The translations under genes and the position numbers were made by a program. Source: Oscillospiraceae bacterium (lineage in GTDB: Bacteria; Bacillota; Clostridia; Oscillospirales; CAG-272). From it: a stretch of DNA of 64,000 bases. Below the pieces are notes generated by a model, which had not been told where the DNA came from, searched no databases, and saw only the letters and a program-made list of their open reading frames with translations. The stretch spans positions 18,623 to 82,622 of the forward strand of contig SVRJ01000004.1 of the NCBI GenBank assembly GCA_015064885.1. The letters are read 5' to 3'. Of the stretch, positions 45,913-56,563 are shown in pieces. Positions within the stretch are counted from its first letter, which is position 1. Each line of letters begins with the position of its first letter.

Positions 45913-48348
45913 TTATCTTACTACTATGTTAACAATCTTATTGGGAACAGAGATCTCTTTGACTATAGTCTTGCCATCAATAGCTGCCGCTACTCTCTCA
46001 TCGGCTTTTGCTGCTGCTATAGCTTCTTCCTTGGGAGCATCCTTCGGAACCATTACGGTTGCCTTGAGCTTACCGTTGACCTGAACAGCGACCTCTACGG
46101 AATCGTCTGCGGTCTTTGCCTCGTCAAACGTCGGCCACGGCTCGTATGCGATGGTGTTGTCGTGACCGAGGATCTGCCAGAGCTCCTCACCGATATGAGG
46201 ACAGATACAGGACAGCATCTTGACAAGTCCCTCGGCGTATTCCTTCGGGCACTTCTCTTCCTTGTAAACTGCGTTTACGAAGATCATCATCTGAGAAATT
46301 GCGGTGTTGAACGCAAGCTTTTCAAAGTCCTCGGTGATCTTCTTTACGCTCTTGTGATAGATCTTTTCAAGTGCGGGAACTGCCTCGTTTACAATGTTCT
46401 TTTCCTCTGTGAAGAATGCCCACACACGGTTGAGGAAGCGTTTTGCACCGTCAACGCCCGAGTCGCTCCAAGGCTTGGAGACCTCAAGCGGACCCATGAA
46501 CATTTCGTAAAGGCGGAGCGTATCTGCACCGTAATCTCTTACGACGTCGCTCGGGTTAACTACGAATTCGGGGAAGCGCTTACCCATCTTGATGCCGTTT
46601 GCGCCGAGGATCATTCCCTGGTGAACGAGCTTCTTGAAGGGCTCCTTCGTGGGAGCAAGTCCCTTGTTATAGAGGTACCTGTTCCAGATTCTTGAATACA
46701 TCAGATGTCCGACCGCATGCTCCGGGCCGCCAATATAGAGGTCAACGGGCATCCAGTGCTTAAGAAGCTCCTGATTTGCAAATTCCTTATCGTTGTCGGG
46801 ATCGATATAGCGGAGGAAATACCAGCTCGATCCGGCGGATCCTGGCATTGTGGAGGTCTCTCTCTTGCCCTTAATTCCGTTCTTATCGTAATACTTCCAT
46901 TCGGTTGCGTTCTCAAGAGGTGCCTTGCCGCCCTCGCCCTTGTAGTTTTCAAGCTCGGGAAGAATAAGCGGAAGCTCCTCGTCGGGAAGAGCATAAACCG
47001 TTCCATCCTCACCGTGAACAACGGGAACGGGCTCACCCCAATAACGCTGACGCGCGAAAATCCATTCTCTGAAATGGTAATTAACAGTACGCTTTGCAAC
47101 GCCCATCTTTTCGAGCTTTTCTGTGATCGCTTCCTTTGCTTCCTCAACGGTAAGGCCGGTAAATTCCTCGGAGTTTACAAGGCGGTAGCCCTTACCGAGA
47201 TAGCCCTGCTTCTCGAACGCCTTTTCGGATACGTCAACGTGTCCGAGCTTTTCGTCACCGTCGATTACCTGGATCATATCAATGTTATGTGCTATAGCGT
47301 ATTCAAAGTCACGCTGATCGTGCGAAGGAACTGCCATAACCGCACCCGTACCGTAGCTTGCAAGCACGAAGTCACCGATGAACATACGCACTTCCTTGCC
47401 GTTTACGGGGTTGATGCAGGTAACACCCTTAAGCTCACAGCCCGACTTTGTCTTGTTGAGCTCGGTTCTGTCCATATCGTTCTTTTTAAGAGTTTCGTCG
47501 ATGTATGCCTGAACCTCTTCCTTGTTTTCGATTCTGGGCATAAGCTGCTTTACGACCTCACCGTCGGGAGCAAGCACCATGAAGGTAATACCGTAGATGG
47601 TTTCAATACAGGTTGTGAAGATAGAGAACTCACCGCCGCCAACGATGTCGAACTTGACCTCAACGCCGGTAGACTTGCCTATCCAGTTCTTCTGCATGAG
47701 CTTTGTGGATTCCGGCCAATCCATCTCGTCAAGGCCCTCAAGAAGCTCCTCTGCAAATGCGGGCTGATTGATTACCCACTGCTTCATGTTCTTTCTGACT
47801 ACCGGGAATCCGCCTCTCTCGGATTTGCCGTCGATGACCTCGTCGTTTGAAAGGACGGTACCGAGCTCCTCACACCAGTTAACAGGCATATCTATATACT
47901 GTGCATAGCCGTCAAGGTAGAGCTGCTTGAAGATCCACTGCGTCCATTTATAGAAGTCGGGATCGCTTGTCGCAATCATCTTTGACCAGTCATAGTCAAA
48001 GCCGAGCTCACGAAGCTGTGCTGAGAAGGTCTTGATATTCTCCTGAGTAAAACCGTTGGGGTGATTGCCCGTAGTTACGGCGTACTGCTCTGCGGGCAGA
48101 CCGAAGGAGTCGTAGCCCATGGGGTGAAGAACGTTATATCCCTGCATTCTCTTCATACGGGAAACGATATCGGTAGCGGTATATCCCTCGGGGTGACCTG
48201 CGTGAAGACCTACGCCCGACGGATACGGGAACATATCCAACGCATAGAATTTAGGCTTTGAGAAATCCCAGACGTCCGTTTTGAAGGTCTGATTCTCCTC
48301 CCAATATTTCTGCCATTTCTTTTCAATGGCCGAAAAATCGTATTTCAT
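45913..48348 (-). CDS. leuS: Leucine--tRNA ligase
   Basis: MFPYPSGVGLHAGHPEGYTATDI; SAGSSWYFLRYIDPDN; KMGKRF. Confidence 0.98.
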   Translation of the reverse strand: MKYDFSAIEKKWQKYWEENQTFKTDVWDFSKPKFYALDMFPYPSGVGLHAGHPEGYTATDIVSRMKRMQGYNVLHPMGYDSFGLPAEQYAVTTGNHPNGFTQENIKTFSAQLRELGFDYDWSKMIATSDPDFYKWTQWIFKQLYLDGYAQYIDMPVNWCEELGTVLSNDEVIDGKSERGGFPVVRKNMKQWVINQPAFAEELLEGLDEMDWPESTKLMQKNWIGKSTGVEVKFDIVGGGEFSIFTTCIETIYGITFMVLAPDGEVVKQLMPRIENKEEVQAYIDETLKKNDMDRTELNKTKSGCELKGVTCINPVNGKEVRMFIGDFVLASYGTGAVMAVPSHDQRDFEYAIAHNIDMIQVIDGDEKLGHVDVSEKAFEKQGYLGKGYRLVNSEEFTGLTVEEAKEAITEKLEKMGVAKRTVNYHFREWIFARQRYWGEPVPVVHGEDGTVYALPDEELPLILPELENYKGEGGKAPLENATEWKYYDKNGIKGKRETSTMPGSAGSSWYFLRYIDPDNDKEFANQELLKHWMPVDLYIGGPEHAVGHLMYSRIWNRYLYNKGLAPTKEPFKKLVHQGMILGANGIKMGKRFPEFVVNPSDVVRDYGADTLRLYEMFMGPLEVSKPWSDSGVDGAKRFLNRVWAFFTEEKNIVNEAVPALEKIYHKSVKKITEDFEKLAFNTAISQMMIFVNAVYKEEKCPKEYAEGLVKMLSCICPHIGEELWQILGHDNTIAYEPWPTFDEAKTADDSVEVAVQVNGKLKATVMVPKDAPKEEAIAAAKADERVAAAIDGKTIVKEISVPNKIVNIVVR

Positions 48349-48368
48349 AATTATATCCTCCGATGTTA

Positions 48369-48767
48369 TCAGTCAATATTTTCGTAGTCGACCTCTATAG
48401 GCTCGACGTCGGCATAAAGCTTATCGAGATTATAGAACTCTCTTGATTCTCTGTTAAATATATGAACTATGCTGCTTGAGTAGTCGAGTGCCGTCCATGC
48501 CGAGTTGTCTCTTCCCTCTCCTCTTGTCGGTGTTACTCCGAACTTTGAGGTGAAAAACTCGACCGCATCACCGAGCGAACGCACGTGAGTGGATGACGTA
48601 CCAGTCGCAAGTACGAAGTAGTCGGCGATAGACGTCTTATCATCTATTTTGATAAGCTTGATGTTTCTTGCTTTTTTTGAATAGAGTATTCTGCATATAA
48701 ACACCGCGAGCTCCTCGGGTGTAGGGTCTTCGGACAGTTTTACTCTGTTTTCATATAATTCTTCCAT
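48369..48767 (-). CDS. rsfS: Ribosome silencing factor
   Basis: DKTSIADYFVLATGTSSTHVRSLGDAVE; SAWTALDYSSSIVHIF; start ATG 48767 after GGAGGG. Confidence 0.94.
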   Translation of the reverse strand: MEELYENRVKLSEDPTPEELAVFICRILYSKKARNIKLIKIDDKTSIADYFVLATGTSSTHVRSLGDAVEFFTSKFGVTPTRGEGRDNSAWTALDYSSSIVHIFNRESREFYNLDKLYADVEPIEVDYENID

Positions 48768-49423
48768 TATAGTCCCTCCGTAGAGTTTATTTCTGATATT
48801 AAGGCATCCATTGCCCTTTTTGTTTTGTTTGATATTTTTTCTCCGTTTGCCGAAAGATGCTCCGAAATATATTTGAATGAGAGGAGCAAGCATCGGTCAA
48901 GGTGTTTTATTCTTTCTCTGATGCTCATTTTTTCAGCACCGTCAAAAAAGAATCGTCTGCGAACGTCTATGCATGCGTCGTATTTTCTTCCGTTTTCGAT
49001 ATAATCCGCAAGGCATATGATCTTGTCTGTGAGCGTCATTTGAACATCACCGGTTGCATGTCTGTAGACAGCATCAAGGACTGTCCTACATGAAAATTCA
49101 GGATACCTGAGCGACACGTATGTCGGTGCCGTAAACGAGTGCCACAGCTGGACCGCTTCCTCGTCTCCCTTTGGCAGGATTATTTTGTTTTCCGAGATAA
49201 AATCTCTTTGCCATTCGTCACCCTTATCCTTTGTAACGTCGTGAAGAAGGGCCGCTGCTCTGAGAAGGTATACGTCCTCTTCGCTCAGAATATCCGAATA
49301 AAGCGCGGCTATTCTCACCGCACATTCCTCGACACCGAGTATATGTCTGTATCTTTTTTCCGACACCTCATATCCAACGTTCAGTCGCAGATCGGAAAGC
49401 TTTTTTTCTTTTTCATTTGTCAT
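48767..49423 (-). CDS. YqeK-like HD-domain phosphohydrolase
   Basis: RYRHILGVEECAVRIA; AALLHDVTKDK; DKIICLADYIENGR; adjacent to nadD and rsfS. Confidence 0.9.
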   Translation of the reverse strand: MTNEKEKKLSDLRLNVGYEVSEKRYRHILGVEECAVRIAALYSDILSEEDVYLLRAAALLHDVTKDKGDEWQRDFISENKIILPKGDEEAVQLWHSFTAPTYVSLRYPEFSCRTVLDAVYRHATGDVQMTLTDKIICLADYIENGRKYDACIDVRRRFFFDGAEKMSIRERIKHLDRCLLLSFKYISEHLSANGEKISNKTKRAMDALISEINSTEGL

Positions 49424-49424
49424 A

Positions 49425-50036
49425 TCAATTCTCCGAATCTGTAAAGAGCTGATTTTCTTTTATATAGTCTATTACCTTTTCGGGAAGATAAGCGGATACG
49501 TCATCGCCTTTTGACAGCCTTCTTCTTATCTCTGTTGAAGATATTTCTATCGGATCTGCCATGATCCTGCGAACGACCTTTCCGTATTTGCTCAGATATT
49601 CGGATATTTTCTTAACAATGAGGGCATCGTTTGCCTTGTCGTTTTCTCTTCTCATGTAGACGGGGTAGCAAAGTCTGAATATCTCCTCCGGCTCTCTCCA
49701 AGTATCGAGAGTGAGCATCATATCGGTTCCCATCAGAAGGAAGAGCCTGTTCTCTTCTCTGTAAAGTGAGCGAAGAGTATCTACCGTATAGCTCGTCCCA
49801 CCTCTTGCGATCTCGATGTCAGAGACTACAACACCGTCTATGCCTTCAAGCGCAAGCTCGCACATCTTAAGTCTGTGCCTTGAATCTATAACTCCGCTCG
49901 TCTGCTTGTGAGGAGGAATATACGTGGGAATAACGTATACGAAGTCAAGCTGCATCTGATCGAGAAAGGCTTTGAGCGCGCGTATGTGCCCGTTGTGTAT
50001 AGGAGAAAACGAGCCTCCGTATATTCCTATTCTCAT
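49425..50036 (-). CDS. nadD: Nicotinate-nucleotide adenylyltransferase
   Basis: MRIGIYGGSFSPIHNGHIRA; ISSTEIRRRL. Confidence 0.95.
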   Translation of the reverse strand: MRIGIYGGSFSPIHNGHIRALKAFLDQMQLDFVYVIPTYIPPHKQTSGVIDSRHRLKMCELALEGIDGVVVSDIEIARGGTSYTVDTLRSLYREENRLFLLMGTDMMLTLDTWREPEEIFRLCYPVYMRRENDKANDALIVKKISEYLSKYGKVVRRIMADPIEISSTEIRRRLSKGDDVSAYLPEKVIDYIKENQLFTDSEN

Positions 50037-50323
50037 TTCAGCTCTATCCTCTTATTGTTTACCGATTCGCGGTAAAGAACTACCTTTTTACCAACGACCG
50101 AAACAACGTCGGCTCCGAGCTCCTCGGAGATCTCGTCGGCCGCCTCGCGAGCCGAATAATCGCTGTTGTCCAGAACGCAAAGCTTTATAAGCTCTCTCGC
50201 TTCGAGTGCGTCTGCGACCGTGCGGAGGAGATTTTCTCCTATACCGCCCTTACCCACCTGAATTATCGCGGGCATATCGTTTGACATTGAGCGAAGTGTC
50301 GCTCTCTGCTTGCTTGTTAACAT
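50033..50323 (-). CDS. CRS1/YhbY-domain RNA-binding protein
   Basis: LTSKQRATLRSMSNDMPAIIQVGKGGI. Confidence 0.92.
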   Translation of the reverse strand: MLTSKQRATLRSMSNDMPAIIQVGKGGIGENLLRTVADALEARELIKLCVLDNSDYSAREAADEISEELGADVVSVVGKKVVLYRESVNNKRIELK

Positions 50324-50334
50324 AATATTCTCCT

Positions 50335-50952
50335 TTAGTCTATCTGACCTATTCTGCGAAGCTCTCCGATAAGAACGTTTACGGCGTCGCCTCTGTGGCT
50401 TATCACGTTTTTCTCGTCTTCGGTCAGTTCTGCAAAGGTCTTGCCCTTACTGTCCACCCAGAAAAGAGGATCGTATCCGAAGCCGCCCTTTCCTCTCTCG
50501 GCCAGGAGTATTTCTCCCCTGCACACACCCTTGCACACAAACGGATCTATTCCGCTCGATTCGGGGAATATGCATGCGAGCGCGCACACGAAAGAGGCGT
50601 CTCTGTAGGACACTCCTTTAAGCTCCTCGAGAAGCTTATTATTGTTGTCCCTATCATTTCCCGTTCCCGCATATCTTGCCGAATATATACCGGGTGCACC
50701 GTCAAGTGCGTCAACGCAAAGTCCGGAATCGTCGGCAATGGCAACTATGCCCTCTCCTGCTACCGCACTTGCCTTTATAAGTGCATTTTCGCTGAAGGTC
50801 CTTCCGTTTTCAACTATATCACCCTCAAAGCCTATTTCCTTGAGAGTATATATCTTTACTTCCTTACCGAGGTGATAGAAAAACAGCTTTTCGAATTCAC
50901 CGACCTTATGGGCGTTGTTCGTGGCGAGAACTATCTTATAATCCTTAAGCAT
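50335..50952 (-). CDS. rdgB: XTP/dITP diphosphatase
   Basis: VLATNNAHKVGEF; ADDSGLCVDALDGAPGIYSARYAG; GKGGFGYDPLF. Confidence 0.94.
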   Translation of the reverse strand: MLKDYKIVLATNNAHKVGEFEKLFFYHLGKEVKIYTLKEIGFEGDIVENGRTFSENALIKASAVAGEGIVAIADDSGLCVDALDGAPGIYSARYAGTGNDRDNNNKLLEELKGVSYRDASFVCALACIFPESSGIDPFVCKGVCRGEILLAERGKGGFGYDPLFWVDSKGKTFAELTEDEKNVISHRGDAVNVLIGELRRIGQID

Positions 50953-51887
50953 TATTCCTCCTCAGCCTCCGCTCCGTCATCGTTTGCGAACAAAGCGTTT
51001 GAAAACTCCGCCGCATCAAACGGCTGCATGTCGTCTATCTTTTCTCCGACACCGATAAACTTTACAGGTATACCGAGCTCCTTTTTTATAGAAAGGATAA
51101 TACCGCCCTTCGCGGTTCCGTCAAGCTTATTCAGTATAAGTCCGGTAAGATTTGCGGCATTTTTGAATTCCTTCGCCTGCATTATCGCATTCTGACCCGT
51201 AGTGGCGTCAAGCACGAGAAGGTTCTCTCTTGATGCTCCGGGATTTTCTCTGTCGATAACTCGGTTTATCTTTGCAAGCTCGTCCATTAGGTTCTTTTTA
51301 TTGTGGAGTCTGCCCGCGGTGTCTACTATAAGAACGTCGGCATTCTTATTTTTAGCATAGTTCACTGCATCGTAAACTACCGCCGCCGGGTCCGAACCCT
51401 CTGTATGCTTGATTATCTGTGCTCCCGAGCGATCGCACCATACCGAGAGCTGATCTATAGCCGCCGCGCGGAAGGTATCCGCAGCAGCCACGACTACCTT
51501 TTTTCCGTCCTTGATAAGTCTGTTTGAGATCTTGCCTATAGACGTAGTCTTACCCGCTCCGTTAACTCCTATTACGAGTATTACTGAAGGAGTACTCGAA
51601 AGATCGAGGGGCTCGCCGTCGCCTATCATTGACGCAACTATCTCCTTGAGCTCGGAGAAAGCCTCATCTCGGGTCTTGATATGCTTTTCCTTTACCGCTT
51701 CTCTTAGGGATTCGCTTATTTCGGTGGCTACCTCAAAGCCTATATCCGCGCAGATAAGTATTTCCTCAAGCTCGTCATAAAAATCGTCGTCTATCTCTTT
51801 ATTTATTCCGAACAGCTCACCGAGACCGCCGAAAAGATTTTCCTTGGTCTTGCGAAGACCGTTCTTAAGCTTGTCCAAAAATGCCAT
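50952..51887 (-). CDS. ftsY: SRP receptor FtsY
   Basis: GVNGAGKTTSIGKI; DTFRAAAIDQL; DTAGRLHNKKNLM; start set at MAFLDKLKNGL. Confidence 0.96.
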   Translation of the reverse strand: MAFLDKLKNGLRKTKENLFGGLGELFGINKEIDDDFYDELEEILICADIGFEVATEISESLREAVKEKHIKTRDEAFSELKEIVASMIGDGEPLDLSSTPSVILVIGVNGAGKTTSIGKISNRLIKDGKKVVVAAADTFRAAAIDQLSVWCDRSGAQIIKHTEGSDPAAVVYDAVNYAKNKNADVLIVDTAGRLHNKKNLMDELAKINRVIDRENPGASRENLLVLDATTGQNAIMQAKEFKNAANLTGLILNKLDGTAKGGIILSIKKELGIPVKFIGVGEKIDDMQPFDAAEFSNALFANDDGAEAEEE

Positions 51888-54800
51888 CCCACTCTTCTCC
51901 TTTTTGCTTTGATATTTCTTCCACGTTGAGAGCAAGCACCTTGGATATTCCCTTTTCGGGCATTGTTACACCGTAAAGAATATTAGCGGCATCCATTGTA
52001 CCTCTTCTGTGGGTTATAAGTATAAACTGTGTTTTTCCGGAATAGCGGCTGATATATCTTGCGAGTCTGTCTACGTTGACCTCGTCAAGTGCCGCCTCGA
52101 TCTCGTCGAGTATGCAGAACGGTGTCGGATTTACTCCGAGTATTGCAAAGAAGAGTGCTATTGCGACAAAGGACTGTTCACCGCCCGAAAGCTGAACAAG
52201 ATTCTTTATGATCTTTCCCGGAGGCGCCGCCTTTATCTCTATTCCGCTCGTCAGAACGTCGTCGGGATCAGTGAGAATAAGCTCTGCGCTTCCTCCTCCG
52301 AACAGCTCGTTGAAGGTCTTGCCGAAGTTTTCGTTTATCTTGTTGAAGGTATCTGTGAACGCAGTTCTCATTTCTTTTTCAAGCGAGGTGATTATACGGA
52401 GAAGATCCTTCTTTGACTCGGTAAGATCGTTCATCTGCTCTGAGAGCTTGTCGTATCTCGTCTTTACCTCCTCGTATTCTTCTATTGCGCTGACGTTTAC
52501 CGATCCCATGACACGAAGCTTGTTTCTGTAATCGTTCTGCGTCTTGGCGACTGCCGCTCTTTCATCCTCAGCAACAGGGGTATATCCCTGCTCGATAGCA
52601 TCTGCTCTGGTCATATTATAGTCCTCCCAGAGCTTGCCTGCGGTTCTGTCCTGCTCCTCGCGAAGCTGGGTAAGCGTATTTTCGTTGCGCATATGAGAAG
52701 CAGATATGGAGTCTCTCGCATCGTTCTTCTCTTTTATATTCGAACGAAGCTCGGACATCTTTTTATCGAACTCGGCATTTCCCTTTTCGGCGTCAAGTCT
52801 TTCGCCGTTCAGCCTTGAAAGCTCTGTTATACCCTCATCAAGCAGATCTGTCTTTTCGCGAGAAAGGTCTCGGAGTATCTCTATCTTGTTCTCAAGCTCT
52901 TCTATCCTTGCCTTCTCGGCATTGATGCCTTCGATAGCAGCGGATATCGCTTCTCTCGCATTCTCGGTATCGAGCCTTTTTATTTCAAGCTCGCTTTCGA
53001 AAACGCCTATTCCAATACGTATTTCGGTAAGCTTTTTATCGTTATCCTCTCTCGCATCATCAAGCTCGGAGAGATTTGTCTGCTCGTCAAGTCGGTATTC
53101 CTTTATTGCCTCGATCCTTTCCCTTATTTCGGAGGATCTTTCCTCAAGCTTTTCTACCTCTTCGTCATACTGCTGCTTCTTGTTTGAGATGCCTATAAGA
53201 TCCTCGTTGAGCTTTTCGATAAGTACACCGTCGGCATTTACCGAAGCGAGAAGCTTCTGGTATTCCGCCTCCTCGGCAGCACGCATACTTCCGAGAATAC
53301 GTATTCTCTCACCGAGCAACGCGTATTCGTTTTCGGCAGAGGACAACTCCTCGGATACCGACGCAAATATCTTTGACTCGGCGTCGTATTTTTTGTTGGC
53401 TTCGTCGAGAGATTCCGTGAGCTTCTTTATCTCGTCACCTCTGCTGAGGAGAGATGAGCTGTGCTTCACTGAACCGCCCGTGAACGATCCTCCGTGATTT
53501 ATCTGCTGACCGTCAAGAGTGACCGCACGCACTCTGTAACCGAGCTTTTTTGCCATATAGATCGCATTATCAATATTATCGAAGACGACTGTTCTTCCGA
53601 GCAGGCTCTCGATTATCGGCAAAAATTCGGCATCACAATCGACAAGCTCGGACGCTCGTCCGACGTATCCCCTGAACGAAGATGCCTTTTCAACCTCTTT
53701 CGGGATACTTGTCTGAGACTGCGACATGCTCGTTATCGGATAGAAGGTGGTAACACCCGCTCTCGCTTCCTTGAGTGCAAGGATAGCATTCTTGGCGGTA
53801 TTTTCGTCATCTACGACTATATGCTGGAGACTTGCTCCGAGAGAGTTTTCTATAGCTGTAAGATATTCGGATCCGACAGATATAACCGACGAGAGAGGTC
53901 CGTAGATCTTTCCCGAAAGCTTCCCTGCTTTATATTCCTTCATGATATATTTTACCGAATAGTGGTAACCCTCGAACTGCTCCTCCATACTCTTAAGAGT
54001 AGTTATACGCTGAGATAGCATATCCACGTTCAGACGAAGCTGCTTTAACGTTTCTTCGGATGAGGCGGATTCCTCCTTCAAGGAAGCAAGCCTTTCGAAA
54101 ACGCTGTCGGCATTGGTATTTTCCTTTGCTATGGCGTTATCGTATTCCTCTACAGTCTGCTTCATTGAAGCAAGCTTTTTGTTTTCGCTTTCGCTTTTGG
54201 CGTTGAAGCGATCTATCTCCTTTTTGAGAGAAACGTGTCTGTCTACGTCCGCATTTCCCGAATTACGTATAACGCTTACTCTGGCATCGTTAGCCGAAAG
54301 CTCGCTTTCAAGAGCAGAGATGTCGGCAAATGCCGTATCTATCTTTTCCTTGCTGCTCTTTATCTTTTCGGCAAGCTCATCCGCCTTTTTCAGAAGAAGG
54401 ATCTGAGTCTCACCGAGCTTTTCTCCTTCAGCCTGCTTTTGCGAAAAAGCAGCCTTTGCGTTCTCAAGGCGTTCGCGAGAAACAGCAAGCTTGCCCTCAA
54501 GGGCCGTAAGCGCTGCCCTTGACGCTCCTATAAGCTCATTTGCATGTGAGATATCGCTTTGTGCAAGCTTTATATCGTTGTCGAGCTCATGGTTAAGATT
54601 CATGCGCTCTTTTATGCTGTCGTTAAGCTTTTCGGAAAGAGCCTTTGTATTCATCATCTCTCCCGACAGAGCTTCCTCTCTGGCGGAAAGAGAATCGAGT
54701 TCCTCATTTATCGAAGCGAGCTCGAGCTCACTCATTCTGTAAGCCTGCTCCGCCTCACGTATCTTTTCACGTATTTTTTCGGTATCATAAAGCCACAGAC

Positions 54801-55488
54801 GTACGTCCGCCTCTTTCTTTATTGCGAAATACTCAACGTAGCGCTTTGCCTTTATGCTTTCTTTTTCAAGAGGACCGAGTCTGCCCTGAAGCTCAGCGAG
54901 TATGTCCGCAGCTCTCTCCATGTTGTCCTCTGTCTGCTTAAGATGTCTCTCGGCCTCATTTTTCTTGTGACGGTATTTTGCAATACCCGCAGCGTCCTCA
55001 AATATGCTTCTTCTCTCATCGTCCTTTCTGGAAATGATCTCTGCGATCTTTCCCTGTCCGATGATAGAGTATCCATCTCTTCCGACACCGGTATTCATAA
55101 ACATCTCGTATATATCACGCAAGCGGACTGCTTTTTTATTTATATAATACTCACTGTCTCCGCCCCTGAAATATTTTCTGGTTACCGTTATTTCATCGTA
55201 AGGATAATCTATTCTTCCCGCTTCCTCCGAATTGTCAAAGGTTACGGATACCTCGGCAAATCCCATAGGACGTCTGCTGTCCGCACCGCCGAATATAATA
55301 TCCTCCATCTTTGATCCGCGGATGCTTTTTGAGGATATTTCTCCGAGAACCCATCTCATAGCGTCCGAAATATTCGATTTTCCGCTTCCGTTAGGGCCTA
55401 TGATAACTGTTGCGCCCTTACCGAATTCAAGCTTGGTTCTGTCGGGGAAGGATTTGAATCCTTGCATCTCCATTGATTTTAAATACAA
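51865..55488 (-). CDS. smc: Chromosome segregation ATPase SMC
   Basis: LYLKSMEMQGFKSFPDRTKLEF; GPNGSGKSNISDAMRWVLGE; hinge; LSGGEQSFVAIALFFAI; probable TTG start at 55488. Confidence 0.96.
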   Translation of the reverse strand: MYLKSMEMQGFKSFPDRTKLEFGKGATVIIGPNGSGKSNISDAMRWVLGEISSKSIRGSKMEDIIFGGADSRRPMGFAEVSVTFDNSEEAGRIDYPYDEITVTRKYFRGGDSEYYINKKAVRLRDIYEMFMNTGVGRDGYSIIGQGKIAEIISRKDDERRSIFEDAAGIAKYRHKKNEAERHLKQTEDNMERAADILAELQGRLGPLEKESIKAKRYVEYFAIKKEADVRLWLYDTEKIREKIREAEQAYRMSELELASINEELDSLSAREEALSGEMMNTKALSEKLNDSIKERMNLNHELDNDIKLAQSDISHANELIGASRAALTALEGKLAVSRERLENAKAAFSQKQAEGEKLGETQILLLKKADELAEKIKSSKEKIDTAFADISALESELSANDARVSVIRNSGNADVDRHVSLKKEIDRFNAKSESENKKLASMKQTVEEYDNAIAKENTNADSVFERLASLKEESASSEETLKQLRLNVDMLSQRITTLKSMEEQFEGYHYSVKYIMKEYKAGKLSGKIYGPLSSVISVGSEYLTAIENSLGASLQHIVVDDENTAKNAILALKEARAGVTTFYPITSMSQSQTSIPKEVEKASSFRGYVGRASELVDCDAEFLPIIESLLGRTVVFDNIDNAIYMAKKLGYRVRAVTLDGQQINHGGSFTGGSVKHSSSLLSRGDEIKKLTESLDEANKKYDAESKIFASVSEELSSAENEYALLGERIRILGSMRAAEEAEYQKLLASVNADGVLIEKLNEDLIGISNKKQQYDEEVEKLEERSSEIRERIEAIKEYRLDEQTNLSELDDAREDNDKKLTEIRIGIGVFESELEIKRLDTENAREAISAAIEGINAEKARIEELENKIEILRDLSREKTDLLDEGITELSRLNGERLDAEKGNAEFDKKMSELRSNIKEKNDARDSISASHMRNENTLTQLREEQDRTAGKLWEDYNMTRADAIEQGYTPVAEDERAAVAKTQNDYRNKLRVMGSVNVSAIEEYEEVKTRYDKLSEQMNDLTESKKDLLRIITSLEKEMRTAFTDTFNKINENFGKTFNELFGGGSAELILTDPDDVLTSGIEIKAAPPGKIIKNLVQLSGGEQSFVAIALFFAILGVNPTPFCILDEIEAALDEVNVDRLARYISRYSGKTQFILITHRRGTMDAANILYGVTMPEKGISKVLALNVEEISKQKGEEWDGIFGQA

Positions 55489-55504
55489 ACGGCTATCCTC
55501 TCTT

Positions 55505-56563
55505 TCATTTGTACGATATTTTGATTTCTGTCTCAAAGCTGCGCAGATGTGCGCTTTCGAGTATTTTTATCTTTCCTATTCTGCCGCTTTTGCAGAATTC
55601 GTTGTAGAATCTTTCCTTGTTGATTTTTTTATGTCCGACCGCTTTACCCGTGCTTCCGTGTGAAACGTACACCTCGACAGACGGTATTCTCTCACGGCTG
55701 TTTTCACACAAGGATATCAGCTGCTCACGTATAAGCTTATAATAAAGCTCTCCGATGCAGAGCTCTCCGATGGCCGGGTGGACAGCTCCGCCGTACACCT
55801 CGTCCGGGTCGCGTATATCCTCATTCGAGCAGAGACCCACACGAAGAAGGGTTATATTCTCTTTTATAAGTATTTCGAGCACGTCCGACGTGCGTTTGAC
55901 AGCCTCTTCATCCGAAAGGACCGTGTATTCCCCTTTCTCCGCCATACGGCAAAGCTTGGTGGATCTGAATACAACGGTTGGATAAACTCTCGCTGCCGAG
56001 CATCCGAGAGATACGATCATTCTTGCCGTTTCGAGCTCGCTTTCCGCGCTTGCTCCCGGAAGACCTATCATCATCTGTCCCACAAGCTCAAAGCCGTACT
56101 CTTTTATAAGACGGCACGCCCTTACCGAATCGGCAGAGGTATGACCCCTTTCGCTTGCTCTGAGCACCTCATCGTCAAAGCTCTGAAGTCCGAGCTCGAT
56201 CGCACTTACCGTATATCCCCGCAGTATATCGAGTATCTCGGTATCAATATAGTCGGGACGCGTGGACATGCGAATACCGATCACTCTTCCGCCTCTGACG
56301 TATTCTTCCGCAATATTCAGGAGGGTTATCATAAGCTGTCTGTCTATTCCGGTAAACGATCCGCCGAAGAAGGCTATCTCAGCCTGCTCTCCCGCACTCA
56401 CGGTAGAAAGTGCCTCCTCTATCTCTGCTCTGACCCTTGAGGTATCGAAAGAGGAATGACCGGATATTTTCTTTTGATTACAGAACACACAGTCATGCGG
56501 GCATCCGAGGTGAGGAATGAATATCGGTATATTCTTATGCCTTACAGCGCTGTTATCTTTCAT
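55505..56563 (-). CDS. Radical SAM protein (Elp3-like)
   Basis: FIPHLGCPHDCVFCNQKKISG; AFFGGSFTGID; between rnc and smc. Confidence 0.9.
   Translation of the reverse strand: MKDNSAVRHKNIPIFIPHLGCPHDCVFCNQKKISGHSSFDTSRVRAEIEEALSTVSAGEQAEIAFFGGSFTGIDRQLMITLLNIAEEYVRGGRVIGIRMSTRPDYIDTEILDILRGYTVSAIELGLQSFDDEVLRASERGHTSADSVRACRLIKEYGFELVGQMMIGLPGASAESELETARMIVSLGCSAARVYPTVVFRSTKLCRMAEKGEYTVLSDEEAVKRTSDVLEILIKENITLLRVGLCSNEDIRDPDEVYGGAVHPAIGELCIGELYYKLIREQLISLCENSRERIPSVEVYVSHGSTGKAVGHKKINKERFYNEFCKSGRIGKIKILESAHLRSFETEIKISYK

Noticed and set aside
46705-47850. 381-aa ORF opposite leuS
   Set aside because: Antisense shadow of a clear leuS CDS; Cys/Arg/Leu-rich without motifs
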